Shown piece by piece: positions 20,760 to 30,050 of a stretch of DNA of 53,460 nt (its first letter is position 1; the number at the start of each line of letters is the position of its first letter). The DNA is from Halieaceae bacterium. Lineage in GTDB: Bacteria > Pseudomonadota > Gammaproteobacteria > Pseudomonadales > Halieaceae. A program made the translations under genes and the position numbers. The DNA lies in the NCBI GenBank assembly GCA_028282105.1, contig JANQIO010000056.1:1-53460 (forward strand), given 5' to 3'. Below the pieces are notes generated by a model. It was given only the letters and a program-made list of their open reading frames with translations, was not told the origin of the DNA and made no database searches.

Positions 20760-21218
20760 TCAGGCCGTGCCGCGGCGCTCCCGGAAAAAGGTTTTCAACA
20801 GCGTCGCGCTCTCCTCGGCCAGCACCCCCTCCTCCCACTGCACGCGATGGTTGTAGAACGTCTCGTCGAGCGCATTGGTCTGGCTCACTACGGCGCCGGC
20901 GCGGGGTTCGCGAGCGGCGAAGACCAGCCGCTCAACCCGGGCGTGAATGATGGCGCCGATGCACATCGTGCAGGGCTCCAGAGTGACATACAGCGTTGAA
21001 CCCGGCAGCCGATAGTTGGCGAAGCGACGCGACGCGTCTCGCAGGGCGACAATCTCTGCGTGCGCCGTGGGGTCGTTGGAGGAAATAGGCGCGTTGTAGC
21101 CCTGGCCGATAATCACGCCGTTGCGCACCAGCAGGGCGCCCACCGGTACCTCGCCGTGACTGGCCGCTTCCCGGGCGAGCTCCAGGGCGCGCGCCATGAA
21201 CTCCGCATTGCTGGCCAT
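20760..21218 (-). CDS. tadA: tRNA-specific adenosine deaminase TadA
   Basis: TadA converts A34 to inosine in tRNA-Arg(ACG). The 152-residue product has the zinc-deaminase signature: H53 and catalytic E55 (HAE), then C83 and C86 (EPCTMC). ATG 21218 is preferred because it overlaps the guaA stop by one base (TAATG) and gives the family N-terminus. An in-frame start three codons upstream is possible. guaA-tadA adjacency suggests co-transcription. Confidence 0.95.
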   Translation of the reverse strand: MASNAEFMARALELAREAASHGEVPVGALLVRNGVIIGQGYNAPISSNDPTAHAEIVALRDASRRFANYRLPGSTLYVTLEPCTMCIGAIIHARVERLVFAAREPRAGAVVSQTNALDETFYNHRVQWEEGVLAEESATLLKTFFRERRGTA

Positions 21219-22792
21219 TATTCCCACTCGATGGTGGCGGGCGGTTTACTGGAGATATCGTAGGTGACCCGGCTGACACCGGAAATCTCATTGATAATAC
21301 GATTGGAGACTTTCTCCAGCAGCTCGTAGGGCAGGTGCGCCCAGCGCGCGGTCATGAAATCGACGGTCTCGACCGCCCGCAGCGCGATGACGTATTCGTA
21401 ACGGCGGCCATCACCGACCACACCCACCGATTTCACCGGCAGGAACACGGCAAAGGCCTGGCTGGTCTTGTGGTAGTAATCCGCGGCGTGCAGTTCATGT
21501 ATGAAGATGGCATCCGCCTCGCGCAACAGGTCGGCATACTCTTTCTTGACCTCACCGAGAATGCGCACGCCAAGACCCGGCCCCGGAAAGGGATGGCGAT
21601 AGACCATATCGTAGGGCAGCCCCAGTTCCAGTCCCACCTGCCGCACCTCATCCTTGAACAGCTCCCGCAGGGGCTCTACCAGCTCCAGGGCCATGTCTTC
21701 CGGCAGGCCTCCCACATTGTGATGGGACTTGATGACATGGGCCTTGCCGGTCTTGGCGCCGGCGGACTCGATCACGTCCGGATAGATAGTGCCCTGGGCC
21801 AGCCACTTCACGTTTTGAATCTTGCCGGACTCATCGTCAAACACCTCGATAAATGTATTGCCGATAATCTTGCGCTTCTGCTCCGGCTCATCAATGCCCG
21901 CCAGGCGTGTCAGGAAGCGCTCCTCGGCATCGGCGCGAATCACCTTCACGCCCATATTCTTGGCGAACATGTCCATGACCTGCTCACCTTCGTTCTTGCG
22001 CAGCAGGCCATTGTCCACGAACACGCAGGTAAGCTGATCGCCAATGGCGCGGTGCAGGAGTGCGGCCACCACCGAGGAGTCGACGCCGCCGGACAGGCCC
22101 AGCAGTACCTTGTCACCGCCGACCTGCTCGCGGACCCGGTCAATGGCGTCGTCGACAATGCGCGCTGGCGTCCACAGTACTTCGCAGCCGCACAGCTCCA
22201 GCACGAAGTGCTCGTAGATACGCACCCCCTGCAGGGTGTGCGTCACTTCCGGGTGAAACTGAATGCCGTAGAGCGGTTTGTCTCGATGCACCATGCCGGC
22301 GATGGGGCAGCTGTCGGTCTCCGCCATCAGGTCGAAGCCCTCCGGCAGTTGGGTGACCTTGTCGCCATGGCTCATCCAGACATCCAGCAGCGAGGTGCCA
22401 TCGCTGGCCACATGGTCCTTGATATCGTGCAGCAGGCCGGTGTTGCCGGTGACGCGAATCTGCGCGTAGCCGAACTCACTGATATCCGAGCCCTGCACCT
22501 CACCCCCGAACTGTACTGCCATGGTCTGCATGCCGTAGCAGATGCCGAGTACCGGCACGCCCAGCTCGAACACCAGCTGCGGCGCCCGCGGTGATCCCGC
22601 CTCAGTGACCGACTCAGGGCCGCCAGAGAGAATGACGCCGCGCGGGTTGAACTCGCGTATCTCCGTGTCGCTGATGTCCCAGGCGCGAATCTCGCTGTAG
22701 ACACCCACTTCGCGCACCCGGCGCGCTATCAGCTGTGTGTACTGGGATCCGAAATCCAGGATGAGGATACGCTGGTCGTGGATATTGCTCAT
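21218..22792 (-). CDS. guaA: GMP synthase (glutamine-hydrolysing)
   Basis: GuaA aminates XMP to GMP. The 524-residue protein has an N-terminal class I glutaminase domain with nucleophile C85 (GICYGMQT) and the HPEVTH pair near 180. The ATP-pyrophosphatase domain has the P-loop [11 protein letters not shown], and the C-terminal dimerisation domain ends in IEWE. It lies downstream of guaB on the same strand, with a palindromic repeat in the 126-base gap between them. Confidence 0.97.
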   Translation of the reverse strand: MSNIHDQRILILDFGSQYTQLIARRVREVGVYSEIRAWDISDTEIREFNPRGVILSGGPESVTEAGSPRAPQLVFELGVPVLGICYGMQTMAVQFGGEVQGSDISEFGYAQIRVTGNTGLLHDIKDHVASDGTSLLDVWMSHGDKVTQLPEGFDLMAETDSCPIAGMVHRDKPLYGIQFHPEVTHTLQGVRIYEHFVLELCGCEVLWTPARIVDDAIDRVREQVGGDKVLLGLSGGVDSSVVAALLHRAIGDQLTCVFVDNGLLRKNEGEQVMDMFAKNMGVKVIRADAEERFLTRLAGIDEPEQKRKIIGNTFIEVFDDESGKIQNVKWLAQGTIYPDVIESAGAKTGKAHVIKSHHNVGGLPEDMALELVEPLRELFKDEVRQVGLELGLPYDMVYRHPFPGPGLGVRILGEVKKEYADLLREADAIFIHELHAADYYHKTSQAFAVFLPVKSVGVVGDGRRYEYVIALRAVETVDFMTARWAHLPYELLEKVSNRIINEISGVSRVTYDISSKPPATIEWE

Positions 22793-22834
22793 GGACGGGC
22801 TCTGATTCTGGGGACTGGCGAGTTGGGGCGAATT

Positions 22835-22908
22835 GGGTACAGATGACTTAATCCCATCACGGACTCCGTTAAGTCCGAGATCGTCGTGGAATCAACTTAA
22901 CTGTCCCC
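22835..22908. repeat. 74-bp palindromic element between guaB and guaA
   Basis: The ends are inverted: GGGTACAG at 22835-22842 against CTGTCCCC at 22901-22908, with seven of eight bases pairing. The pairing continues imperfectly inwards (ATGACTTAATCC against GGAATCAACTTAA). At the centre is a perfect 6-bp stem CGGACT (22860-22865) / AGTCCG (22872-22877) with a 6-base loop. The composition differs from the flanking coding DNA. The layout resembles REP/RAYT-type interspersed palindromes, but only one copy is visible in this window. Confidence 0.6.
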
Positions 22909-22918
22909 GTACTGCTGC

Positions 22919-24388
22919 TTAACGCACCGGGTAGTTTGGCGCTTCCTTGGTGATCGACACATCGTGAACATGGCTCTCGCTCATGCCGGCGCTGGTCACC
23001 TTCATAAACTCCGGGTGGGTGCGCATGGTTTCGATATCGCCGCTGCCGGTATACCCCATGGCGGAACGCAGCCCGCCCATGAGCTGGTGCACGATGCTGG
23101 CCAGCGGACCCTTGTAGGGTACGCGACCCTCGATGCCCTCCGGCACCAGCTTCTCGGTCCCGGCGCTGGCATCCTGGAAATAGCGATCACTGGAGCCCTG
23201 GGTCTGGGCCATCGCGCCCAGTGATCCCATACCGCGATAAGACTTATAGGTCCGACCCTGGTACAGCTCCACTTCACCGGGCGCCTCCTCGGTACCAGCG
23301 AACATACTGCCCATCATGACGCAGTGGGCGCCGGCGACGATAGCCTTGGCGACGTCGCCTGAGAAACGAATACCACCGTCGGCGATCAGCGGGATGCCCG
23401 TGTCCTTCAACGCGTTGGCGACATTGGCCACCGCGGAAATCTGCGGCACGCCGGTGCCAGTCACGATACGGGTGGTGCAGATGGAACCGGGGCCTATACC
23501 CACCTTGACCGCATCGACACCCGCCTCGGCCAGGGCAATGGCCGCTTCCGCGGTGGCGATATTGCCGCCGATCACCTGCATATCCGGGTAGGCCTGCTTG
23601 ATGCGCTTGACGCGCTCGATGACGTTGCGGGAGTGGCCGTGAGCGGTATCTACCACCAATACATCGACACCGGCAGCCACCAGCGCATCGACGCGGTCGT
23701 CGGTATCGGGGCTGGTACCTACCGAGGCGCCGACCAGCAGCTGGCCATAGCTGTCCTTGGCGGCGCTGGGGAAGCTCTCGGCCTTGTCAAAATCCTTCAC
23801 GGTAATCATGCCGCGCAGGTCGAAGGCCTCGTTGACCACCAGGATCTTCTCGATCCGGTGTTTGTGGAGCAGCGCCTGGACCTCCTCCAGCGGAGCACCC
23901 TCTTCCACGGTGACCAGTTTGTCCTTGGGGGTCATGATCTCGGACACGGCGATGTCCATATTGGACTCAAAGCGCGTATCGCGGCGGGTCACGATGCCGA
24001 CCAGGTCCTCGCCATTGAGTACCGGCACCCCGGAAAACCCGTACTTGCGGGTCAGCTCCAGCAGCTCGCCAAGGCTGGCATCCTGCTGGATGGTGATCGG
24101 GTCCTTGACCATCCCGGCCTCGAACTTCTTGACCTGCCGTACCTGGGCCGCCTGCTCTTCCACCGTCATGCTCTTATGAACAATACCGATGCCACCTTCC
24201 TGGGCAATGGCGATCGCCAGCTTGCCTTCAGTGACAGTGTCCATGGCGGCGGACACGAGGGGGATATTGAGGTGGATTTCCCGGGTCAGGTGGGTTCGCA
24301 GCGAGACGTCAGTCGCTACCACCTCGGAGTACCCAGGGACCAGCAATACATCGTCAAAGGTCAGGGCTTCCTGGGCGATTCTGAGCAT
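22919..24388 (-). CDS. guaB: Inosine-5'-monophosphate dehydrogenase
   Basis: GuaB oxidises IMP to XMP, the first committed step to GMP. From ATG 24388 the protein has 489 residues: the TIM barrel is interrupted by two CBS domains (about 92-205), and catalytic Cys304 lies in [13 protein letters not shown]. The start is fixed by a GGAAGAG ribosome-binding site and by the family N-terminus [18 protein letters not shown]. Reading ten codons further upstream adds unrelated residues. It forms an operon with guaA and probably tadA. Confidence 0.97.
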   Translation of the reverse strand: MLRIAQEALTFDDVLLVPGYSEVVATDVSLRTHLTREIHLNIPLVSAAMDTVTEGKLAIAIAQEGGIGIVHKSMTVEEQAAQVRQVKKFEAGMVKDPITIQQDASLGELLELTRKYGFSGVPVLNGEDLVGIVTRRDTRFESNMDIAVSEIMTPKDKLVTVEEGAPLEEVQALLHKHRIEKILVVNEAFDLRGMITVKDFDKAESFPSAAKDSYGQLLVGASVGTSPDTDDRVDALVAAGVDVLVVDTAHGHSRNVIERVKRIKQAYPDMQVIGGNIATAEAAIALAEAGVDAVKVGIGPGSICTTRIVTGTGVPQISAVANVANALKDTGIPLIADGGIRFSGDVAKAIVAGAHCVMMGSMFAGTEEAPGEVELYQGRTYKSYRGMGSLGAMAQTQGSSDRYFQDASAGTEKLVPEGIEGRVPYKGPLASIVHQLMGGLRSAMGYTGSGDIETMRTHPEFMKVTSAGMSESHVHDVSITKEAPNYPVR

Positions 24389-24417
24389 GACTCTTCCGCT
24401 GTCTGAGTAAACATGCA

Positions 24418-24447
24418 ATTATAAATCCACGCCTGTCCCTCAGTAAA
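24418..24447 (-). promoter_or_regulatory. Putative promoter of guaB
   Basis: On the minus strand TTTACT (24442-24447) and a perfect TATAAT (24418-24423) are separated by 18 bases, about 30 bases upstream of the guaB ATG. The divergent xseA lies on the other side of this 110-base gap. Confidence 0.5.
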
Positions 24448-24498
24448 TGATGACCCCGCCAATTCACCAACAAAAGCTCTGCGCCGGGCACTGACTTC

Positions 24499-25857
24499 AT
24501 GCTCGGCACTTCGCCCGACAGCGCACAAAGCCTCACCGTCAGCCAGCTCAATCGACTGGCCAAGCGCCTGCTGGAAAGCCACTTCGACTTTGTATGGATC
24601 GAAGGCGAACTGAGCAACCTCGCCACACCTGCCTCGGGCCACTGGTACTTCACCCTCAAGGATGAGCAGGCACAGGTGCGCTGCGCCATGTTCCGCAATC
24701 GCAACCAACGGCTGCGCCTGCGCCCCCGCAACGGCCAGTTGGTGCGAGTTCGGGCCCGGGTATCGCTGTATGAGGGTCGCGGGGAGTTCCAGCTCATTAT
24801 TGAGCACCTGGAGGATGCCGGGGCCGGGGCCCTGCAGCAGGCTTTCGAAGCCCTCAAGCTGAAACTACAAAATGAGGGCCTGTTCGACAGTCAGCGCAAG
24901 CGCCCACTGCCCGGGTCGCCGCGGCACGTGGCGATTGTCAGCTCCCGCAGCGGTGCCGCCGTGCGCGACGTAATTACCGTATTCAAGCGCCGCTTCCCTG
25001 CCATAAAGCTCAGTCTGCTGCCGGTAGCCGTACAGGGCCAGGACGCTGCGGCGGAGATGTTGGACGCCCTGGAATCCGCCTACGGGATGGCGAATATCGA
25101 CGCCATTGTGCTCACCCGTGGCGGCGGTTCAGCCGAGGACCTGCAGGCCTTCAACGATGAAGCACTGGCGAGGAAGATTGCCGCCAGCCCGGTGCCACTG
25201 GTGAGCGCGGTCGGTCATGAGATCGACTTTACCATCGCCGACTTTGTCGCTGACCAACGCGCGCCGACACCATCGGCGGCAGCGGAAATGCTCAGCCCCG
25301 ACCAAGGTGATATTGCCGCCCGCCTGGTGGCTTGCGAGCAAACCCTGGCCCGGCAACTGCGGCGACGGCTGACGCTGCTGGATGCACAGCTGACCGGGCT
25401 GCGCGGCCGCCTTCGCCATCCCGGGGAGCGCCTGCGAGAACAGGCCCAGCGCCTGGATGATCTGGACCTGCGCCTGGCGCGCGCCTGGCAGGTCGAGCTG
25501 CAGCACCGCCACCATGCCCTTGCGGTTCAGCTATCGCGCTTACGCGGGCAGGCCCCCGCCGACGTACTCAGGCAACTGGGCAGCACCACAGATCACCTCG
25601 CCGGACGCATGCGACGAGCGCTGGGCGCACAGCTCAACCGGCAGCGCCACGGCCTGGAGCTGCTGAGTACCCGGCTCACGGCGATCAGCCCGCAGCAAAC
25701 CCTGGAGCGCGGCTATGCCATCGTACTGGATGCGAACGGGGCGTTGGTGCAGGAGGCCGGGGCCGTCAGGCCCGGTGACATAGTAGAGACGCGGCTAAAA
25801 TCGGGCAGTCTCACCAGTGAGGTGAAAGAGAGCCGACCGGCGGCGGAGAAAGACTAG
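24499..25857 (+). CDS. xseA: Exodeoxyribonuclease VII large subunit
   Basis: XseA is the catalytic subunit of exonuclease VII, which degrades single-stranded DNA from both ends. The 452-residue protein has an N-terminal OB-fold (FVWIEGELSNLATPASGHWYF split by the expected strands), the catalytic domain with VLTRGGGSAEDLQAFNDE and SAVGHEIDFTIADFVADQRAPTPSAAAE, and a long helical C-terminal part. Divergence from guaB is as in Pseudomonas. The stop overlaps the convergent Crp-like gene by four bases. Confidence 0.95.
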   Translation: MLGTSPDSAQSLTVSQLNRLAKRLLESHFDFVWIEGELSNLATPASGHWYFTLKDEQAQVRCAMFRNRNQRLRLRPRNGQLVRVRARVSLYEGRGEFQLIIEHLEDAGAGALQQAFEALKLKLQNEGLFDSQRKRPLPGSPRHVAIVSSRSGAAVRDVITVFKRRFPAIKLSLLPVAVQGQDAAAEMLDALESAYGMANIDAIVLTRGGGSAEDLQAFNDEALARKIAASPVPLVSAVGHEIDFTIADFVADQRAPTPSAAAEMLSPDQGDIAARLVACEQTLARQLRRRLTLLDAQLTGLRGRLRHPGERLREQAQRLDDLDLRLARAWQVELQHRHHALAVQLSRLRGQAPADVLRQLGSTTDHLAGRMRRALGAQLNRQRHGLELLSTRLTAISPQQTLERGYAIVLDANGALVQEAGAVRPGDIVETRLKSGSLTSEVKESRPAAEKD

Positions 25858-26504
25858 TACTTCGCCGGCAGGCGCGTGTTAATAATGATGTGGCGGCCTT
25901 CGAAGCGTATGTAGTCGCCGATAGTCAGATCCTTGAGAATGCGCGCCACCATTTCCCGCGAAGCTCCAACCCGGTCGGCGATATCCTGCTGGGTTAGCTT
26001 CTCCGGGATGAACAGGCTGCCATCACCGCGCTCCTCGGCCAGGTCCATCAGCACATTGGCCACACGACCATAGACATCCTGCAAGGCCAGGCTCTTGACG
26101 TCCGCGGTGAGTTTGCGCACCCGGGCAGCGAGGTTGGTAATCAACTTGCGGGCGATATTGGGGTTCTCGTCGAGTACCCGGTTGAAATCATCCTTGTAGA
26201 TGATGCAGAAGCTGGATTTCTCCACCGTGCGCACCGAGGCCGAGCGGGAGGAATCGTCGAGCAGCGCCAACTCACCGAAGTAGTCGCCCTCCCCCTGGGT
26301 GTTCATGATGAATTCCTTGCCGTTCTTGTCGCTGCAGTAAACCTTTACGCGGCCACTTTCAATGATAAACAGCGAGTCGGCGGGATCGTTTTCGTGGATG
26401 ACGACAGTGTTTTTGGGGAAAGCACGCGTCGTGCTGCTAGCTGCCAGCGCACCCAGCTCTTCCGCTGACAGACCCTGGAACAACTCTACTTGTTGCAGTA
26501 TCAA
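25854..26504 (-). CDS. Crp/Fnr-family transcriptional regulator with cyclic-nucleotide-type pocket
   Basis: A 216-residue regulator in three parts: an N-terminal cyclic-nucleotide-binding beta roll, a long dimer helix (about 115-157) and a C-terminal winged helix. The phosphate-binding cassette is complete: F76-G77-E78-L79 and R87-S88-A89, corresponding to E72, R82 and S83 of E. coli CRP. The base-contacting Thr-Ser pair of CRP is Leu-Thr here (around residues 132-133). The recognition helix ASREMVARIL keeps the Arg-Glu...Arg of CRP, so a TGTGA-like site is likely. The start is TTG 26504, preceded by AAGGA. Reading upstream in frame adds 40 residues that run into the divergent promoter. It faces the receiver-cyclase gene. 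Confidence 0.85.
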   Translation of the reverse strand: MILQQVELFQGLSAEELGALAASSTTRAFPKNTVVIHENDPADSLFIIESGRVKVYCSDKNGKEFIMNTQGEGDYFGELALLDDSSRSASVRTVEKSSFCIIYKDDFNRVLDENPNIARKLITNLAARVRKLTADVKSLALQDVYGRVANVLMDLAEERGDGSLFIPEKLTQQDIADRVGASREMVARILKDLTIGDYIRFEGRHIIINTRLPAKY

Positions 26505-26584
26505 CCCACTATCCTTCTGGTTTTGCCGGCTAGTGTAACCCAAAGGCTGTGACCCGCGCACTATTACTGCCCACGGCGGGCCGA

Positions 26585-26590
26585 TATAAT
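26585..26590 (+). promoter_or_regulatory. Putative -10 element of the receiver-cyclase operon
   Basis: A perfect TATAAT lies 27 bases upstream of the preferred TTG start at 26618. The sequence 17 bases upstream (TATTAC) is a poor -35, which suggests that an activator is needed. A single TGTGA half-site occurs at 26548-26552, centred about 45 bases upstream of the expected transcript start, but its partner half is missing. Confidence 0.5.
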
Positions 26591-26617
26591 CGGCCGAAGA
26601 CTGCGGGGGATAGTCAC

Positions 26618-28096
26618 TTGGCAAGCCAGGCTGAAATTGCGCCGTTTACGGATCACGTTTTGCGTGCCCTGTCCGAGTTGCGTGCCCAGTCGAACCCGGT
26701 GGCGGAGTCTATTCCCGACGAGCCACGGGAAGACCTGGAGCGACTGATATCGGCCGGCGCGGCACTCGAGGCGTTGCTGGTGGATGGCGGTCAGGACAAG
26801 GATCCGGGCACCCGACGCCACGACATCATGAACGTGCTGGGCGCCATGCGCGGCTATGCTGAATTCCTTATCGAAGACCTCGAAACCACCTTCCCGGCCG
26901 TCGCCTCGGCACTGGAGCGGGTGGTGAAATCGGTGGCCGCGGCCAGCAACAGCGGCAACAAGCCCAAGGCATCCACTACCGACACCGCCAACGTTGCCAC
27001 CGCGGACCTCACCGGCACCATTCTCGCGGTGGACGACAATGCCGATAACCGCGAGCTGCTGACGCGCTACCTGGAGCGCTCCGGCCACCAGGTACTGGTC
27101 GCCAGTAGCGGACTGGAGGCACTGGCGCGGCTGGCGGACAGGCCGGTGGACGTGGTGTTGCTGGACCTGATCATGCCGGGCATGGATGGCAATGAGGTAC
27201 TCAAGCGCCTTAAGGAGAACCAGCAGTTGCGGTCTATCCCGGTGATCGTCATCTCCGGCCGACAGGATATGGACGGCATCATCGAGTGTATCGAAGCCGG
27301 GGCAGACGATTACCTGTTCAAGCCCTTCAACCCGGTGCTGCTACAGGCGCGCATCAAGGCCGGCCTTGAGCGCAAGCGCTGGCACGATACCGAGGAGAAA
27401 TACCGCCGCCAGTTGGAACGCAACGAGAAGTTCATCCGCGCCACCTTCGGCCGCTACGTATCCGACGAAATCGTGGAAAACCTGCTGGAGGAGCCAGAGG
27501 GCCTCAAACTCGGTGGTGACCTGCGCCAGGTCACCATGCTGATGTCGGACATCCGCGAATTCTCCACCATCTGCGAGCGCCTGCCCCCGGACCAGGTGAT
27601 GCGCATGCTCAACAACTACCTGGGAGTGATGACAGAGATCATCATCGGCCACCAGGGCACCATCGACGAGTTTATAGGCGATGCTATTCTCGCCATCTTC
27701 GGTGCGCCGGTGCAGCGAACGGATGACGCCGACCGCGCCGTGCAATGCGCGCTGGATATGCAGCAGGCCATGCGCGACATCAACCGCGGCAACCGCAAGG
27801 AAGGCCTGCCGGAAATCAGCATGGGTATTGGTGTGAATACCGGCGACGTGATTACCGGCAACATTGGATCAGAAAAACGTAGCAAGTACGGCGTAGTAGG
27901 ACACCACGTCAACCTCACTGCCCGCATCGAGTCGCACACCAGCGGCGGCGACATCCTGATTTCCAGCAGCACCCTGGACCTGCTCAAGAGCCCCGTGGAA
28001 CTCGGCAGCCAGCAGCAGGCCACGGTCAAGGGCATCAAAGAGCCCGTCACCATGCACCACATACTCGCCAGGACGGCAGCAACGTCCGGCGCCTGA
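26618..28096 (+). CDS. Receiver-linked class III nucleotide cyclase
   Basis: A 492-residue signalling protein. Residues 1-110 form a helical region with a histidine in RRHDIMNVLGAMRGYAEFL (H68), reminiscent of a kinase dimerisation or phosphotransfer helix. Residues 133-250 are a receiver domain with phospho-acceptor D183 (LLDLIMPGMDG) and K235. Residues 298-485 are a class III cyclase domain with metal-binding D311 and D355 and transition-state N432 and R436, so it should be active. The purine-recognition pair is E351 and G425, not the Lys and Asp/Thr of adenylyl cyclases. The start TTG 26618 follows GGGGGA by seven bases and lies after the promoter; an in-frame GTG at 26549 lies before it. 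The gene is divergent from a Crp-like regulator and followed by a receiver and a kinase. Confidence 0.88.
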   Translation: MASQAEIAPFTDHVLRALSELRAQSNPVAESIPDEPREDLERLISAGAALEALLVDGGQDKDPGTRRHDIMNVLGAMRGYAEFLIEDLETTFPAVASALERVVKSVAAASNSGNKPKASTTDTANVATADLTGTILAVDDNADNRELLTRYLERSGHQVLVASSGLEALARLADRPVDVVLLDLIMPGMDGNEVLKRLKENQQLRSIPVIVISGRQDMDGIIECIEAGADDYLFKPFNPVLLQARIKAGLERKRWHDTEEKYRRQLERNEKFIRATFGRYVSDEIVENLLEEPEGLKLGGDLRQVTMLMSDIREFSTICERLPPDQVMRMLNNYLGVMTEIIIGHQGTIDEFIGDAILAIFGAPVQRTDDADRAVQCALDMQQAMRDINRGNRKEGLPEISMGIGVNTGDVITGNIGSEKRSKYGVVGHHVNLTARIESHTSGGDILISSSTLDLLKSPVELGSQQQATVKGIKEPVTMHHILARTAATSGA

Positions 28097-28125
28097 GGCG
28101 CTGGCCAAGGAAGAGGAAGAAGACC

Positions 28126-28506
28126 GTGTCATTGAAAGTCCTGCTTGTCGAAGACAACGAAATGAACCGTGACATGCTAACGCGGCGGCTGAATCGCGCC
28201 GGCTACGAAGTGGAGGCTGCGGGAGATGGCGAGCAAGCCCTGCAAAAGATGCGAGAGACGGCGCCTGACATCGTATTGCTGGATATGAACCTTCCGGTAA
28301 AAGACGGCTGGACCGCCTGCCAGGAGGCACGCCAGGACCCGGCCACCGCCGACCTGCGCATCATTGCACTGACGGCACACGCCATGGGTGAAGACCGCGA
28401 CAGGGCCCTCGAAGCCGGCTGTGATGATTTCGCCACCAAACCCATCGACTTTCCCGAGCTGCTGGAGAAGATCAATGCGCTGGCAGAAAAGGGGCGCTCA
28501 GCTTGA
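28126..28506 (+). CDS. Single-domain response regulator (CheY/DivK-like)
   Basis: The 126-residue protein is a bare receiver domain: acidic pair E9-D10, phospho-acceptor D53 (IVLLDMNLPVKDG), T83 and K105 (FATKPID). There is no output domain, so it is likely to act as a phosphotransfer intermediate or an allosteric partner. The GTG start is preceded by AGGA at eight bases. The stop overlaps the kinase start by four bases (TTGA), indicating coupled translation with the kinase. Confidence 0.92.
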   Translation: MSLKVLLVEDNEMNRDMLTRRLNRAGYEVEAAGDGEQALQKMRETAPDIVLLDMNLPVKDGWTACQEARQDPATADLRIIALTAHAMGEDRDRALEAGCDDFATKPIDFPELLEKINALAEKGRSA

Positions 28507-30050
28507 GCCTGAGCCGCCGCCTTACGCTGTCGCTGCTGGCGATACTGTTGATCTTCTCGCTCAACGTGGGCACCCATTTCTGGGGCAGCTTTGCGCGAAC
28601 CGAAAGCATGAATGCCTATCGCGAGTCGGTGTCGGCTCAACAGCTTTCCACCAATATCGGCCTGCAGCTCGAGGAGCAACGTAAACAGATTCGGGTGCTG
28701 GCCACCTTGCGGGAAACCACCGAGGAGCGGCTCAGCGAGGAGGACCAGGGTCGCGCGACTGACAATCTCAATGGCATCAGCGATTCGGTGACGCGTCTCG
28801 GTCGCACCACCCATGAGGTGACCCGGCCCCAGTACGATGCGCTGTGGCAGGCCACCGAACAACTGCTGCCCGCCTGGCGAGAGTTCTACCGCAACTACAA
28901 TGACAACGGCTGGGCATCACCCTACGGTGCGCCCGATGTGCCGGAGATGTATGACGACGTGCGCGAGAAGCTGGTGGTGCTGGAAGACCGCCAGAGCTTT
29001 ATCTCCGACCAGCAGGCCACCATCATTGACCAGACCATCTCGTTGACCGACCGCATCACGGCCATCAGCTTCCTGGCCTCGGTGCTGCTGTCGAGTATTC
29101 TCGGCTTTTTTCTGATCCGCTACACCAATAACTCCTTCAGCCGTCTCAAGACCGGTACCCTGCGGATCGGTTCCGGCGACCTGGACTATCGCATCGACGG
29201 CATCGAGGATGCCGGCGAGATCGGCGATCTCGCCAAGGCGTTTAACGATATGTCGGAGAAACTGCGCAACGCCATCGAGGAAGTGCGACAGGCCAAGGAC
29301 GACGCCGACCGCGCCAACGAGGCCAAGAGCAGTTTCCTGGCAAATGTCAGCCACGAGCTGCGCACACCGCTAAACGCCATCATCGGTTATAGCGAAATGC
29401 TCTACGACGAAGTCGAAGACGAGGGCGTGGTCGACCGCGACCAGTTCAAGAATGACCTGGAGAAAATCATAGTTTCCGGCAAGCTGCTGCTGTCACTGAT
29501 CAACGACATTCTCGACCTGTCCAAGATCGAGACCGGCAAGATTGAACTCTACCCAGAAAACTTCAGCGCGCCGGAGCTGCTGGAACAGGCCTGCCACGCC
29601 ATTCAGCCGCAGCTCGGCAAGAACAACAACAGCCTGTCGATGGAGCTGGACGACAAGCTGCCGCTGTTTTTCAACGATGCCACCAAGTTCCGGCAGATCT
29701 TTATCAACCTGTTGAGCAACGCCTGTAAGTTCACCCGCGATGGCGATATCGTAGTACGCGCCTCGCGCCTGGACGGCGACGACAATCTGGCCCTGTTCGA
29801 AGTAGAAGATACCGGCATCGGTATGACCCCGGAGCAGCAGGCCAAGGTCTTCGACGCTTTCGTCCAGGCCGACAAGTCTACCACCGCCAACTACGGCGGC
29901 ACCGGTCTGGGGCTGGCCATCTGCAAGGATTTTTGTGAAATGATGGGCGGCTCGATCGACGTCGAGAGCGAGCCGGGGCGTGGCACTAATTTCCGAGTAA
30001 GCCTGCCTCTTCAGGCTCACGCCCAAGCGTCAGATCACGAAGCCGCTTGA
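28503..30050 (+). CDS. Membrane sensor histidine kinase
   Basis: A 515-residue sensor kinase. The first membrane helix is at about 7-24, a helical periplasmic domain spans about 30-185, the second membrane helix is at 186-207, then HAMP at 208-262 and a short coiled coil. The dimerisation domain has H284 ([18 protein letters not shown]). The ATPase domain has N406, the G1 box EDTGIG and the G2 box GGTGLGLAI. The start is TTG 28503, overlapping the receiver stop. The periplasmic part looks like a four-helix bundle with no recognisable ligand signature. Its natural targets are the two adjacent receivers (28126 gene and 26618 gene), which is inference. It converges on and overlaps the next gene. 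Confidence 0.92.
   Translation: MSLSRRLTLSLLAILLIFSLNVGTHFWGSFARTESMNAYRESVSAQQLSTNIGLQLEEQRKQIRVLATLRETTEERLSEEDQGRATDNLNGISDSVTRLGRTTHEVTRPQYDALWQATEQLLPAWREFYRNYNDNGWASPYGAPDVPEMYDDVREKLVVLEDRQSFISDQQATIIDQTISLTDRITAISFLASVLLSSILGFFLIRYTNNSFSRLKTGTLRIGSGDLDYRIDGIEDAGEIGDLAKAFNDMSEKLRNAIEEVRQAKDDADRANEAKSSFLANVSHELRTPLNAIIGYSEMLYDEVEDEGVVDRDQFKNDLEKIIVSGKLLLSLINDILDLSKIETGKIELYPENFSAPELLEQACHAIQPQLGKNNNSLSMELDDKLPLFFNDATKFRQIFINLLSNACKFTRDGDIVVRASRLDGDDNLALFEVEDTGIGMTPEQQAKVFDAFVQADKSTTANYGGTGLGLAICKDFCEMMGGSIDVESEPGRGTNFRVSLPLQAHAQASDHEAA

Noticed and set aside
26548-26563. Crp binding site in the divergent gap of the signalling cluster
   Set aside because: Only the left half TGTGA is present; the right half does not match. 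Kept as a weak hint only.
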